Source of the DNA: Glo-17 sp964549735
GTDB lineage: Bacteria > Krumholzibacteriota > Krumholzibacteriia > LZORAL124-64-63
NCBI GenBank assembly: GCA_964549735.1
Contig: CAZJWO010000002.1
Span: 1 to 64,000 of the forward strand
Length of the DNA: 64,000 bases
Direction of reading: 5' to 3'
Position numbers and translations under genes: made by a program. Of this stretch, positions 49,354 to 57,909 are shown one piece after another; the first letter of the stretch is position 1, and each line of letters opens with the position of its first letter. The notes under the pieces were generated by a model, which saw nothing but the letters and a program-made list of their open reading frames with translations, did no database searches and was not told the DNA's origin.

Positions 49354-50919
49354 TCAAGGCGTGTAGGTCAGCGGCGCGCCCGGCCCGAGCGGCAGCTCCA
49401 GCAGCATCCAGATCACGAGCATCGGGATGCGCACCAGCGCGAAGACCACCGCGAACGGCAGCATCATGGAGATGATCGTGCCGATCCCGATGCTCTTCTG
49501 GTACTTCTGCGCGAACACGATGATCAGCGGGAAGTACGGCAAGAGCGGGGTCAGGATGTTGCTGTACGAGTCGCCGATCCGGTAGGCCGCCTGGGTCAGC
49601 TCCGGCGAGTAGCCCATGAGCATGAGCATCGGCACGAAGATCGGCGCCATGATCGCCCACTTCGCCGACGCGCTGCCGATGACGATGTTGATCAACGACG
49701 CCACCAGGACGAAGACCACGATGAGCGGAATCCCGGTGAACCCCACCTGCTTGAGCAGGTCGGCGCCGCTGATCGCGAAGATCACGCCCAGGTTCGACCA
49801 GTTGAAATACGCCACGAACTGGGCCGCCACGAACGCGAGCACGATGTACGCGCCCATGTCGGACATCGACTTGGCCGTCATCTCGGCGACCTGCTTGTCG
49901 CCGCGGATGCTGCCGGTGACCAACCCGAAGACGAGGCCCGGGATGAAGAACAGGAACAGCATGATCGCCACGATGCTCGTGAACAGCGGGCTGAACGACG
50001 CGGGCGTCAGCTCGCTGCCGGCGCGGAAGATCGAGTCGGCGGGAATGGTCGCCCAGGCCAGCAGGCCCAGCAGGACCACGCCGGTCAGGTTGGCCCACAA
50101 GAGGCCCTTCTTCTCCAGCGGCGTCAACTGCTGGTTGTCGTCGCCGAGCGGAGTCTCGTCGTCGTACTTGCCCAGACGCGGTTCGAGGATCTTCTCGGTC
50201 ACGAAGGTGCCGGCGAGACCCACGATCGGCACCGAGGCCGCGAGCAGGTACCAGTTCGCCGTGGCGTCGACGATGTACTCGGGGTCGATCATGCGGGCGG
50301 CGGGCTGGGTGAAACCGGCCATCAGGGGATCGAGGCTGGTCAGGAGGATGTTCGCGCCGAAGCCGCCCGAGACGCCGGCGAAGCCGGCGGCCAGGCCCGC
50401 CAGCGGATGGCGGCCCATGCTGTGGAAGATGACCGCGCCGAGCGGGATCAGCACGACGTAGCCCGCGTCGGCGGCGACGCTCGAGAGCATGCCCGCAGTC
50501 ACCAGCGCGAAGGTCACGAGCCGGCGCGGCATCGCCGACACGAACCCCTTCAGCGCGGCGGCGATCAGGCCCGAGCGCTCGGCCACGCCGATGCCCAGCA
50601 TGACCGCCAGCACGAGGCCGAGCGGCGGGAAGTCGGTGAAGACCTTGACCATCTCGGTGAAGATGCGGCGCAGGCCGAGGCGGTCCAGGAGATTGACCGC
50701 GCGGATCGTCTCGCCCGTGCCGGGATGGACGGCCGCCGTGCCCAGCAGCGAGAAGATCCACGAAGCCACGAGCACGATGCCGATCAGGATCGCGAAGAGC
50801 GTCACCGGCTGCGGCAGGCGGTTGCCCACCCGTTCGACGACGTCGAGAGCTTTCTGGATCGGTCCGGATGGCGCTGGCGCGGGTTTCGCCGCACCGCCGC
50901 GATGGTCGAGGTTGCTCAT
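49354..50919 (-). CDS. AbgT-family transporter
   Basis: 521 residues with about 12-13 membrane helices. The opening VVERVGNRLPQPVTLFAILIGIV and the family phrases DAGYVVLIPLGAVIF, GFGANILLTSLDPLMAGFTQ, AKWAIMAPIFVPMLM and YRIGDSYSNILTPLLPYFPLI are diagnostic. Characterised members take up p-aminobenzoyl-glutamate (AbgT) or export sulfonamides (MtrF). ATG 50919 places the usual short cytoplasmic N-terminus. It is a single gene with no abgAB peptidase neighbours. Confidence 0.93.
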   Translation of the reverse strand: MSNLDHRGGAAKPAPAPSGPIQKALDVVERVGNRLPQPVTLFAILIGIVLVASWIFSLLGTAAVHPGTGETIRAVNLLDRLGLRRIFTEMVKVFTDFPPLGLVLAVMLGIGVAERSGLIAAALKGFVSAMPRRLVTFALVTAGMLSSVAADAGYVVLIPLGAVIFHSMGRHPLAGLAAGFAGVSGGFGANILLTSLDPLMAGFTQPAARMIDPEYIVDATANWYLLAASVPIVGLAGTFVTEKILEPRLGKYDDETPLGDDNQQLTPLEKKGLLWANLTGVVLLGLLAWATIPADSIFRAGSELTPASFSPLFTSIVAIMLFLFFIPGLVFGLVTGSIRGDKQVAEMTAKSMSDMGAYIVLAFVAAQFVAYFNWSNLGVIFAISGADLLKQVGFTGIPLIVVFVLVASLINIVIGSASAKWAIMAPIFVPMLMLMGYSPELTQAAYRIGDSYSNILTPLLPYFPLIIVFAQKYQKSIGIGTIISMMLPFAVVFALVRIPMLVIWMLLELPLGPGAPLTYTP

Positions 50920-51161
50920 CTCGTGTCCGCCTGTCCTTGTTCGTGTCTGGCCATCTGACTGCCCGGCAGTCAAGGGCATGTGGACGCTGCCCGCAACTCG
51001 CGGCCGCAGGCGCATTCCCGTTGTCTAGCACGACCGCCAGGCCTGGGCAACCCAAACCGGCCCGCCGGCGGCCGGCCGGAAACCTCGCGGCGCTGCGCGT
51101 CATCTGCAAGAGCGCGATGGCAGGTTGACCGTGGCCCCCGTAACCCGTTGCCAGCTCTACA

Positions 51162-51202
51162 ATTTCTGGAAATGTACAAAAATCCAGAAATAATCCAGAA
51201 TT
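51162..51202. promoter_or_regulatory. Inverted repeat with extra half-site upstream of fasciclin gene promoter
   Basis: ATTTCTGGA (51162-51170) and TCCAGAAAT (51183-51191) form a perfect 9-bp inverted repeat around 12 bases. A third half-site TCCAGAATT follows at 51194-51202, ending just before the -35. The arrangement suggests a regulator binding upstream of the promoter, in an AT-rich stretch. Confidence 0.5.
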
Positions 51203-51207
51203 ATACC

Positions 51208-51236
51208 TTGACACATCTCAAAACCTGGACAATAAT
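51208..51236 (+). promoter_or_regulatory. Strong promoter of the fasciclin lipoprotein gene
   Basis: TTGACA (51208-51213), 17 bases, AATAAT (51231-51236; ATAATA one base on), 72 bases before the start codon. The remaining part of the 388-base gap (50920-51161) shows no other feature. Confidence 0.75.
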
Positions 51237-51307
51237 AGTCGCGTTATGAAAACCCTGACGAGCAGGGCTTTCCAACAACGAACCGCAGACCAACGGAGAG
51301 TCTCGAC

Positions 51308-51967
51308 ATGAAGCGCTACCTGATGATCGCCTTGAGCCTGGTGGCCGTCCTCGGCCTCGCGGCCTGTTCCGACCAGACCAGCAGCATCACCGGCCCGTCC
51401 GCGGGCGACAATGCCGACAAGTCCGCCCCCCTCGCCATGAACAGCAACTTCCGCGCGCCGGCGCCCGGCGGCCAGACGATCGCCGAGATCGCCGACGCCG
51501 CGGGATTCACCCTGCTGCTCGCCGCCGTGGGCTACATCGCCGACACGAACCCGGACAGCCCCCTGGTGGCCGGCCTGCTGGATCGTTCCCAGCTGACCGT
51601 CTTCGCGCCGACGGATGAGGCGTTCGTCAACCTGGTCGAGGCGGTCGCGCCGCTGCTGAATCCCGATGTCCTGGACCAAGACGGCCCGTTCGCCGCCATC
51701 GATGATCTGCTGGGCTTCGGCACCATCGAGGCCGTCGTCGCCTACCACGTGACCGAGGGCCGCCGGGCCGCCAACAGCGTGGTCCCCCGCCGGGGCGAGC
51801 GCGTGATCAGCACGCTGCTCGAGGGCGCGACGTTCAGCGTCTCCGCCGCGGCGACCATCACCGCCGTCGGCAACACGGCCAACATCGTCAGCCCCAACAT
51901 CTCGGCCAGCAACGGCATCATCCATGTCATCGACGCCGTCATCCTGCCGGTGGACCTCGGTCTGTAG
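51308..51967 (+). CDS. Fasciclin-domain lipoprotein
   Basis: 219 residues. The lipobox LGLAAC places the lipidated Cys at residue 20, so the protein is tethered to a membrane. A Ser/Gly/Asp linker (to about 55) leads to one FAS1 domain: the H1-like box LTVFAPTDEAFVNL, a YHVTEG segment, and the closing SNGIIHVIDAVILP. FAS1 domains mediate adhesion and matrix contact. Expression is probably high and regulated, judging from the near-consensus promoter and the dyad upstream. Single-gene unit closed by the hairpin at 51993-52022. Confidence 0.93.
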   Translation: MKRYLMIALSLVAVLGLAACSDQTSSITGPSAGDNADKSAPLAMNSNFRAPAPGGQTIAEIADAAGFTLLLAAVGYIADTNPDSPLVAGLLDRSQLTVFAPTDEAFVNLVEAVAPLLNPDVLDQDGPFAAIDDLLGFGTIEAVVAYHVTEGRRAANSVVPRRGERVISTLLEGATFSVSAAATITAVGNTANIVSPNISASNGIIHVIDAVILPVDLGL

Positions 51968-51992
51968 ACCCGGATCCGCGCGCAGCGAACGA

Positions 51993-52022
51993 AAGGCCGG
52001 ACCTCTCGCGGGGTCCGGCCTT
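51993..52022. terminator. Bidirectional terminator-like hairpin
   Basis: Perfect 11-bp stem AAGGCCGGACC (51993-52003) / GGTCCGGCCTT (52012-52022), 25 bases after the fasciclin stop and 19 bases from the convergent gene's stop. T-runs are short on both sides, so termination strength is uncertain. Confidence 0.65.
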
Positions 52023-52041
52023 CGCCTGTCGGCCACGCCTT

Positions 52042-55000
52042 CTATCTGACGAGCACCATCTTGCCGACGAGCGTCTGCCCGGCGGCGCGCAGCTCGTGGA
52101 AGTACACCCCGGACGCCGCCGCCCTGCCGCGGTCGTCCGTTCCGTCCCACGGGATCTCGTGCAGGCCGGCCGCGAGCCGGCCCGCGACCAGGGTCCGCAC
52201 CAGCTCGCCGCGCAGGTTGAACACCTTCAGGCCGACCTCGCCGCTCTGCGGCAGGGTCAGGCGGATCGTGGTCGACGGGTTGAAGGGGTTGGGGAAATTC
52301 GTCGCCGCGAGCACGGCCTCGGGCGCCACGCCGGTCGGGATCGAGCCGCCGGCCTGGCCGAAGCTCGCCAGGATGTCCTGCAGGACGAGCGCGCGGGTCG
52401 CGACCGGGCCGTTGCCACCCCCGCCCGCTTGCTGATGAATGAACATGAAGTCATACGGCAAGTAGACGATCGTCGCGTCATCATCGGCGCGGTAGTTGCG
52501 CACCGCCGCCGCGTACGGATAGGGATCGTCGGTGCCGCCAGGCCCGGTGAAGCCTGCCAACCGCTCGGCAGTGCCCCAGGGCGCGACGGCGTCGAACGTA
52601 TTGAGCCGCCGGCAGCCGCCGTAGACGATCCAGGCGTGGCTGTCGTCGAGCACGCCGTTGCCCGCGAGCGGCCGCACGAGCGGCGACGACTGATTGTCGA
52701 TCAACGGCCGCAGGTTCGACGCCAGGTACGTCACGCCGAGGTAGTCTTGGCGGAACACGAGGGCGGCGCCGTGGGTCTGGTGCAGCTCATAGGCGAGGTT
52801 GTCCCCGGTCAGGAGCGCCTTCTTGCTCCCCAGGGCGAACCAGGCCGTCAAGAGGCCGATGTCGTCGGCAGGGTTCGCGCCGTCGCCGACGCCGAGCATC
52901 CGGCCGGTTCCAGTGCTCGCTTCGCGGCGATCGCCGAACGTGACGAGCAAGACCTCATAGCCGGCCAGTTGGGGCGCCGCGGCGCGGCCGCCGAGCGAAT
53001 TGCCCATCTGTTCGCGCGCGGCCAAGGTGCGGTAGAGATCGACATCGACACCGGGACGGTAGCCTAGCTGTGCGAGAGCATACAGCCACTCGTCCTGGCC
53101 ACCGTCGGCCGGGAAGTGCTGAGACCAGGGCTTGTCCGAATTGTCCCACCACAGGACTCCGGGCTGATCGCCCGGCTCGGCTGAACGCAACGTGGGCAGA
53201 CCGCGCACGGTGAAGTTCCGGTCGAAACCGAAGAGCCGGTCGAAATCGCCGAAGTGTTCCAGATCCGCCGGCAGGCGGGTGGTGCCGACGCTGGAAGAAT
53301 CATCGCCGAATATGTCCTGCGCCTCGATGTAGTAGTGCAGGATGTCGCCGGGGAAGAAGAAGTGCGCGTCCGGCAGATCGAAGTTCCAGCGATTCGGCAC
53401 CAGCGAACCCTGGGCATTGTACGTTGGCAGGCCCTCCACATGGCCGCTGACGACCCCGCCAGCGAACGTCACGCCTTGCAGCACCGGATCGCTCAAGTCG
53501 CGCACCTCGTCGAAGAGCGGGTTCGTCTTCAGCGCGAAATGGAGCCGCGGCGGTCCGGCGAGCTGGAAACCCGCCCTGATCACCGCGATATCGACAGCGA
53601 TCGAGTCGCCGGGCGTATTGCCGCCGTGCGACGGCGGCGAGATGTTGCTCGCCATGTCGAGCCGGATCGAGTTGGCGCCGAGTTCGACGAAGTCGAGCGT
53701 GCCGCTCGCGGGGAAGCTGTCCTGGAACAGATGGATGGCGCGCGCCGAAATGGCCGGTCCCCGGAACGGAAAGCCCAGCACCGCCACGTTGTCGAAATAC
53801 GGGGCGGGAGTGCTGTCGGCGCCGATCAGCGAGGGACTCTGTCTTGCGCTGAGGGCGACCTGCACATGGGTCCGGCCCGGCGCCAGGTAGGGGGTGATGT
53901 CGAAACGCTGGCGCTTGTACGTGGGTTCGGAGGAGAAGTAGAGCAAGCCGGTACTCACCCAGGGAGCCGACGCGAGATCGGCCGGATCGCCGGTGTCGAC
54001 CGACCTGACGGACCAGGTGTCGAAGGTCGGTGTCGTCGAGCCGCTGAAATCGATGACGGTGTGTTGGTAGACATCGTAGGCGAGGATCAGGCCGTCGACG
54101 CTCTCGGGCACGACGAGCGGAGGGCTGATCACGCCGTTGTACAGGCGATCGTACCCGCCGAGCAGGCCGCCGGAATGATTGACGACGTACCCGCCTGGAC
54201 CGTAGGTCCACGTCCAGCCGGTGGTGCCACCGGTGCCGGGCACCACGACGCCGTCGTCGATGAACGCCACCTGCGGGGAGAAATTAGCCACGCAGGGATC
54301 GAGATCCTGCAACGCGATGTACAGCGCCGCGAAATCGCCGACGCCCGGCAGATCGACCACCCAATTGCCGAACGTCGAATTCTCGCCCGGTTGGTCGGGC
54401 TCGATCGCCTCGAAATCCTCGGTCTCGATCAACTCGCCGTCGACCCAGACGACGATGTCGTCGAGCTGCAGAGCCCCGCGCAAGGTCGGCGCCATGCCGT
54501 CCTCGTCGGAAAAGATGCCGTCCGAACGGAACCGGACCCGGAGTTCGATCCGATCGCCGGACGGGCCGCCGTAACTTGCGGGCGCATACACGAACGTCTC
54601 GTCGAACTGCGCCGTGCCCGACCCGTCGAACTCGGCAAGCACCACCCAGGCGCCGCCCTGCCGGTACTCCAGATAGCTGAAATCGTACCCGGGTTCGCTG
54701 TCATAGCAGATCGCCAGGCGCCAGCGGACCGTGCTGGCCGTGAGCGGATCGGCGACCGTATGCGCGAAGACCACCGCCTGGCGCCAGTCGTTGCCGTAAC
54801 CCGGACCGGGCCACGGCGACCCGGCCGGAAAACGGCGGCCGAGCCATAGCGACCGCTGACCGCCGCATACCAGCGCGGGGTCGTCCGTCACCGACCAGTG
54901 ATGGGCGGCATTGGCCGTGAAATCGACGCCAGTCCAGCCGTGCCAGGCCGGCGTTCCGCTCGCGGTCTGGAACCTCCCTTCGATCGTACCCGGGCCGCCC

Positions 55001-55161
55001 AGGAGAAAGCTCGTGTCTGGAGGTGCTTTCGCGAAGCCGACTGGCCGGCCACGCAGATCATCGCCGGCATGGCTCGAGAGCGCGAGAGACGGCTGGCGCG
55101 CTTCGACGGTCGCCAGGCCCAGGCCGAGCATGATCAATAACGACGACGTGAAACGATACAT
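52042..55161 (-). CDS. Large secreted protein with FlgD-like C-terminal domain, unknown function
   Basis: 1039 residues. Signal peptide to about residue 22 (MLGLGLATVEA). The N-terminal half holds two beta-rich jelly-roll-like regions, each with a cleft phrase (WRLAICYDSEPGYDFSYLEY; LILAYDVYQHTVIDFSG). A middle region (about 640-900) has an alpha/beta character (YEVLLVTFGDRR, KKALLTGDNLAYEL, DDATIVYLPYDFMFIH) resembling a glutamine-amidotransferase-like or caspase-like fold, but I see no safe catalytic set. The last ~95 residues are the FlgD/sorting-type domain (NFPNPFNPSTTIRLTLP to VGKMVLVR). Single-gene unit; upstream lies an inverted repeat (55204-55251) with a possible -10 TATTAA on the minus strand. 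Confidence 0.82.
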   Translation of the reverse strand: MYRFTSSLLIMLGLGLATVEARQPSLALSSHAGDDLRGRPVGFAKAPPDTSFLLGGPGTIEGRFQTASGTPAWHGWTGVDFTANAAHHWSVTDDPALVCGGQRSLWLGRRFPAGSPWPGPGYGNDWRQAVVFAHTVADPLTASTVRWRLAICYDSEPGYDFSYLEYRQGGAWVVLAEFDGSGTAQFDETFVYAPASYGGPSGDRIELRVRFRSDGIFSDEDGMAPTLRGALQLDDIVVWVDGELIETEDFEAIEPDQPGENSTFGNWVVDLPGVGDFAALYIALQDLDPCVANFSPQVAFIDDGVVVPGTGGTTGWTWTYGPGGYVVNHSGGLLGGYDRLYNGVISPPLVVPESVDGLILAYDVYQHTVIDFSGSTTPTFDTWSVRSVDTGDPADLASAPWVSTGLLYFSSEPTYKRQRFDITPYLAPGRTHVQVALSARQSPSLIGADSTPAPYFDNVAVLGFPFRGPAISARAIHLFQDSFPASGTLDFVELGANSIRLDMASNISPPSHGGNTPGDSIAVDIAVIRAGFQLAGPPRLHFALKTNPLFDEVRDLSDPVLQGVTFAGGVVSGHVEGLPTYNAQGSLVPNRWNFDLPDAHFFFPGDILHYYIEAQDIFGDDSSSVGTTRLPADLEHFGDFDRLFGFDRNFTVRGLPTLRSAEPGDQPGVLWWDNSDKPWSQHFPADGGQDEWLYALAQLGYRPGVDVDLYRTLAAREQMGNSLGGRAAAPQLAGYEVLLVTFGDRREASTGTGRMLGVGDGANPADDIGLLTAWFALGSKKALLTGDNLAYELHQTHGAALVFRQDYLGVTYLASNLRPLIDNQSSPLVRPLAGNGVLDDSHAWIVYGGCRRLNTFDAVAPWGTAERLAGFTGPGGTDDPYPYAAAVRNYRADDDATIVYLPYDFMFIHQQAGGGGNGPVATRALVLQDILASFGQAGGSIPTGVAPEAVLAATNFPNPFNPSTTIRLTLPQSGEVGLKVFNLRGELVRTLVAGRLAAGLHEIPWDGTDDRGRAAASGVYFHELRAAGQTLVGKMVLVR

Positions 55162-55203
55162 GGCGAACCTTTCGCCTGGCGAGATTCCGCCCGGTAGAAA
55201 AAC

Positions 55204-55251
55204 AGGAGTTCCGATTCCGCAGCCACCGACACCTTAATAGACGGAACTCCT
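55204..55251. repeat. Inverted repeat in the promoter region of the 1039-aa protein gene
   Basis: AGGAGTTCCG (55204-55213) and CGGAACTCCT (55242-55251), perfect 10-bp arms 28 bases apart, flanking a minus-strand -10-like TATTAA (55234-55239). It could be an operator pair or a hairpin in the untranslated leader. The 175-base gap 55162-55336 has no other feature apart from a small CCCTCGG/CCGAGGG hairpin at 55301-55319 just past the protease gene's stop. Confidence 0.5.
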
Positions 55252-55336
55252 AATGGGATTACGAATAATCCTATTGACTGACACCGCGCTTCGTATTGAT
55301 CCCTCGGTTTCGCCGAGGGCCACGGTCAGGGCGCGC

Positions 55337-57811
55337 TCATTTCAACAGCGTGACCTTGCGCATCTGGCGCTCGCCGTCCTGCTCGAGCACGCAGAAGTAG
55401 ATGCCCGACGGCGCCAGGCGCCCGCGCAGATCGGTGCCGTCCCAGTGCACGCTGTGCGCGCCCTCGCCGTGCCAGCGGTCGCGCAGGGAGCGGACCAGCA
55501 CGCCGCGCACGTCGTAGATCTTCAGGCTGGCCGGCCCGCTGCGCGGCAGGTAGAAGGGGATCCAGGTGACGGGATTGAACGGGTTGGGATGGTTCTGGCC
55601 CAGCAGCAGGCCCGGCGGCAGGGCGCCGGCGGCCATGTCCTCGACGGCCGTAACGACCCCGATCGCCCCGAGGATGCGCAGCTTGCCGAAGCCCCACCAG
55701 TCGTTGTAGACCTCGCCGGTGAACTCGTCCTGCAGGGCGCTGCTGGCCAGCCGGTCCTCGATCTCGGCGACCGGCGCGGCGGGGAAGGCTTGCCGGACGA
55801 GCGCCGCCGCCGCCGCGACGTGCGGACCCGCCGCGCTGGTGCCGCTGAACTGGCGGTAGCTGCCCAGCGGGTAGCCCTGCGCAGTCTGGTGGGACATCGT
55901 CGTGTAGACGTCGTAGTTGCCCGGCGAGACGATGTCCAGCAGGTGCTTGCCGTCGATGCGCGCGCCACGCCCGCTGAACTCGCTGAGCGCTCCGGGCGGG
56001 ATCGAACCGCCGCCCGGCCCGAACGAGCTCTCGAAGCCGCGGGTCGAATAGGACCCGTTGCAGAAGGCACTGTCGGCGGTCGCGGGCCAGGTCACGTTGC
56101 GGTCGTTCGAGACGTGGGCCGTGAACTCGGCGCCGTCGGCCCATGACGAGCGGTTGTCCGCCACGTTGCTGATCACCTCGATGGCCCCGCCGGTCGGGTT
56201 GCCGACCAGCAGCTGCCAGGCGCCGTTGACGTGGGGGTTCTGGTCGCGGTCGATGAAGAGGTCGAGCTTGTTGGTGCCGCGCGGGCTCGTGTCGCGGCTG
56301 CTCCACACGTAGTATCCGTCGACGTCCTGGGCGCCGCCGGTGATGGGGATCTGGCCGCCCAGCGGCGAGGTCAAGGTGAAGGCGAGGTCGCCGACGCCGG
56401 TGCGCCAGAGGGTCGTCCAGTAGAGCACGCCCAGGTCCTGGCCGCCGAACGGCACGGCTCCGACCGGCAGGTTCACGCTGCCGCCGGCCGGCGCGACCGC
56501 GATCGCGTGCTTGCCGCCGCGGGCGAGGTTGCCCGAGGGCGTGATCTGGATGATCGTCTCGTTCTCGATGGAGATGGCCTGCTCGTCGAGCGTCGTGCCG
56601 TCCAGGAAGCGCCAGACGAAGCCCCCGAACTCGTAGAGCATGACGTCGGCCTCGTGGGCGCGCGCCCACGGGATCAGGTACGAGATGGGCACGCCGCTGA
56701 AGAAGTAGCCGGCGAGCAGTTCGGCGTCCGGCGCGATGCCCGCGAAGCGGTGGCGCCCGCGCTCGCCGCCGGAGACGATGCCCATGACCGCGGTGCCGTG
56801 CCCGTTGACGTCGGGGTCGGAGTGGATGAGATCGACGCCGCGCACGCGCTCGACCGTGCCCGAGCCGACCGTCGCGTAGATCTTCGACGTGCCGAGCTGC
56901 ACGAGGCGTTCGCCGGCGTCCAGCACGCCGTTGCCGTTCGCGTCGAGGGCGATGAACAGAGGTTCGCCGAAGCCGGGATCGCTCTCGGCGTAGCCGGCCG
57001 CGGGGCCGTAATCGCGCACGCCGTTGCCGTTGGTGTCGGCGTAGAGCCAGTCCCAGTAGGTCTGCAGGACGCCGTCGTCGTTGGACGGCGCGCCGCCGCC
57101 CCAGACCTGCGCCCAGTCGAGGATCCAGCCGTCGCGCAGGCGCAACTCCTCGCCGGGGTCGAACACGCCGTTGCGGTCGAGATCGACGTAGGCCTGGCCG
57201 TCGACGAACACGCCCGTGCCGCTGAGGTCGTGCCAGTCGAAGGTGTCGCCGTCGGCGAAGAAGAACGACGGATGGAACACGTCGATGCCGGTGTCGAAGT
57301 CGGCGACGCGGGTCCCCTTGCCGGTCAACGGATAGCCGAAGGGGTCGGTGTAGCCCCAGGCCAGATCGGCCTCGATCTCCGGCACCGAGACGTCGAGCGT
57401 CGGGAAGACCGCGGGCGCCCAGGCGGCCTCCACGCGCAGCACCTCGCGGCGCTGCGCGAAGGCGGCGACCTCCGACCACGGGATCTGCACCGGGTAGATC
57501 GCGCGCGTGCGCGCGATCTCGCCCTTGACGCGGAAGAATCCGTAACCGCGCGCCTCGAAGTCGGCGATCTGCGCCGCCGACAGCTCGCGATCGAACGCGA
57601 CTGTCACGGTCACGCGGTCCGCCTGCAGGATGTCGCGCACCTCGGCGTCGAGCGAGGCCGCCTTGTGCGGCGCGGCGCGCATCTCCAGCAGGAAGCGCAG
57701 CGACGAGTCGACCGGCGCCTGTTCGGCGGCGGTCGCGGCGACCGCTGCCGGTCCGCTGGACAAGGGCGCCAGGACCGCGAGGATCAACGCGATGACGGCG
57801 GATCGATGCAT
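55337..57811 (-). CDS. Secreted S8 (subtilisin-like) serine protease with FlgD-like C-terminal domain
   Basis: 824 residues. Signal peptide to about 26, a propeptide-like region, then the S8 catalytic domain: Asp in VADFDTGIDVFHPSF, His in DVNGHGTAVMGIVSGG, Ser in FSGTSAAGPHVAAAAALV, and the oxyanion-region Asn in TPSGNLARGG. Between Asp and His is a long insert with three EF-hand-like calcium loops (DLDRNGVFDPGEEL, DTNGNGVRDYG, DANGNGVLDAGERL). A proprotein-convertase-like beta region (GVGDLAFTLTSPLGGQIPI) lies between His and Ser. The FlgD/sorting-type tail runs from NHPNPFNPVTWIP to QMRKVTLLK. Likely exported to the surface and calcium-stabilised. Its start is 98 bases downstream of the metalloprotease gene's stop on the same strand. 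Confidence 0.93.
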   Translation of the reverse strand: MHRSAVIALILAVLAPLSSGPAAVAATAAEQAPVDSSLRFLLEMRAAPHKAASLDAEVRDILQADRVTVTVAFDRELSAAQIADFEARGYGFFRVKGEIARTRAIYPVQIPWSEVAAFAQRREVLRVEAAWAPAVFPTLDVSVPEIEADLAWGYTDPFGYPLTGKGTRVADFDTGIDVFHPSFFFADGDTFDWHDLSGTGVFVDGQAYVDLDRNGVFDPGEELRLRDGWILDWAQVWGGGAPSNDDGVLQTYWDWLYADTNGNGVRDYGPAAGYAESDPGFGEPLFIALDANGNGVLDAGERLVQLGTSKIYATVGSGTVERVRGVDLIHSDPDVNGHGTAVMGIVSGGERGRHRFAGIAPDAELLAGYFFSGVPISYLIPWARAHEADVMLYEFGGFVWRFLDGTTLDEQAISIENETIIQITPSGNLARGGKHAIAVAPAGGSVNLPVGAVPFGGQDLGVLYWTTLWRTGVGDLAFTLTSPLGGQIPITGGAQDVDGYYVWSSRDTSPRGTNKLDLFIDRDQNPHVNGAWQLLVGNPTGGAIEVISNVADNRSSWADGAEFTAHVSNDRNVTWPATADSAFCNGSYSTRGFESSFGPGGGSIPPGALSEFSGRGARIDGKHLLDIVSPGNYDVYTTMSHQTAQGYPLGSYRQFSGTSAAGPHVAAAAALVRQAFPAAPVAEIEDRLASSALQDEFTGEVYNDWWGFGKLRILGAIGVVTAVEDMAAGALPPGLLLGQNHPNPFNPVTWIPFYLPRSGPASLKIYDVRGVLVRSLRDRWHGEGAHSVHWDGTDLRGRLAPSGIYFCVLEQDGERQMRKVTLLK

Positions 57812-57840
57812 GACGGAACACTCCCGGGTCTAGAGGCGGC

Positions 57841-57872
57841 GACGGGCCCGGGACCATGGTCCAGGGCCCGTC
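57841..57872 (-). terminator. Hairpin between the two protease genes
   Basis: Long GC stem GACGGGCCCGGGACC (57841-57855) / GGTCCAGGGCCCGTC (57858-57872, one mismatch). No T-run follows on the minus strand, so it may be an attenuator or mRNA-stabilising structure rather than a full terminator. Confidence 0.5.
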
Positions 57873-57909
57873 GGTTGCGGTCGGTCGGAGCGCCTCGGGG
57901 CGCCGCCGC

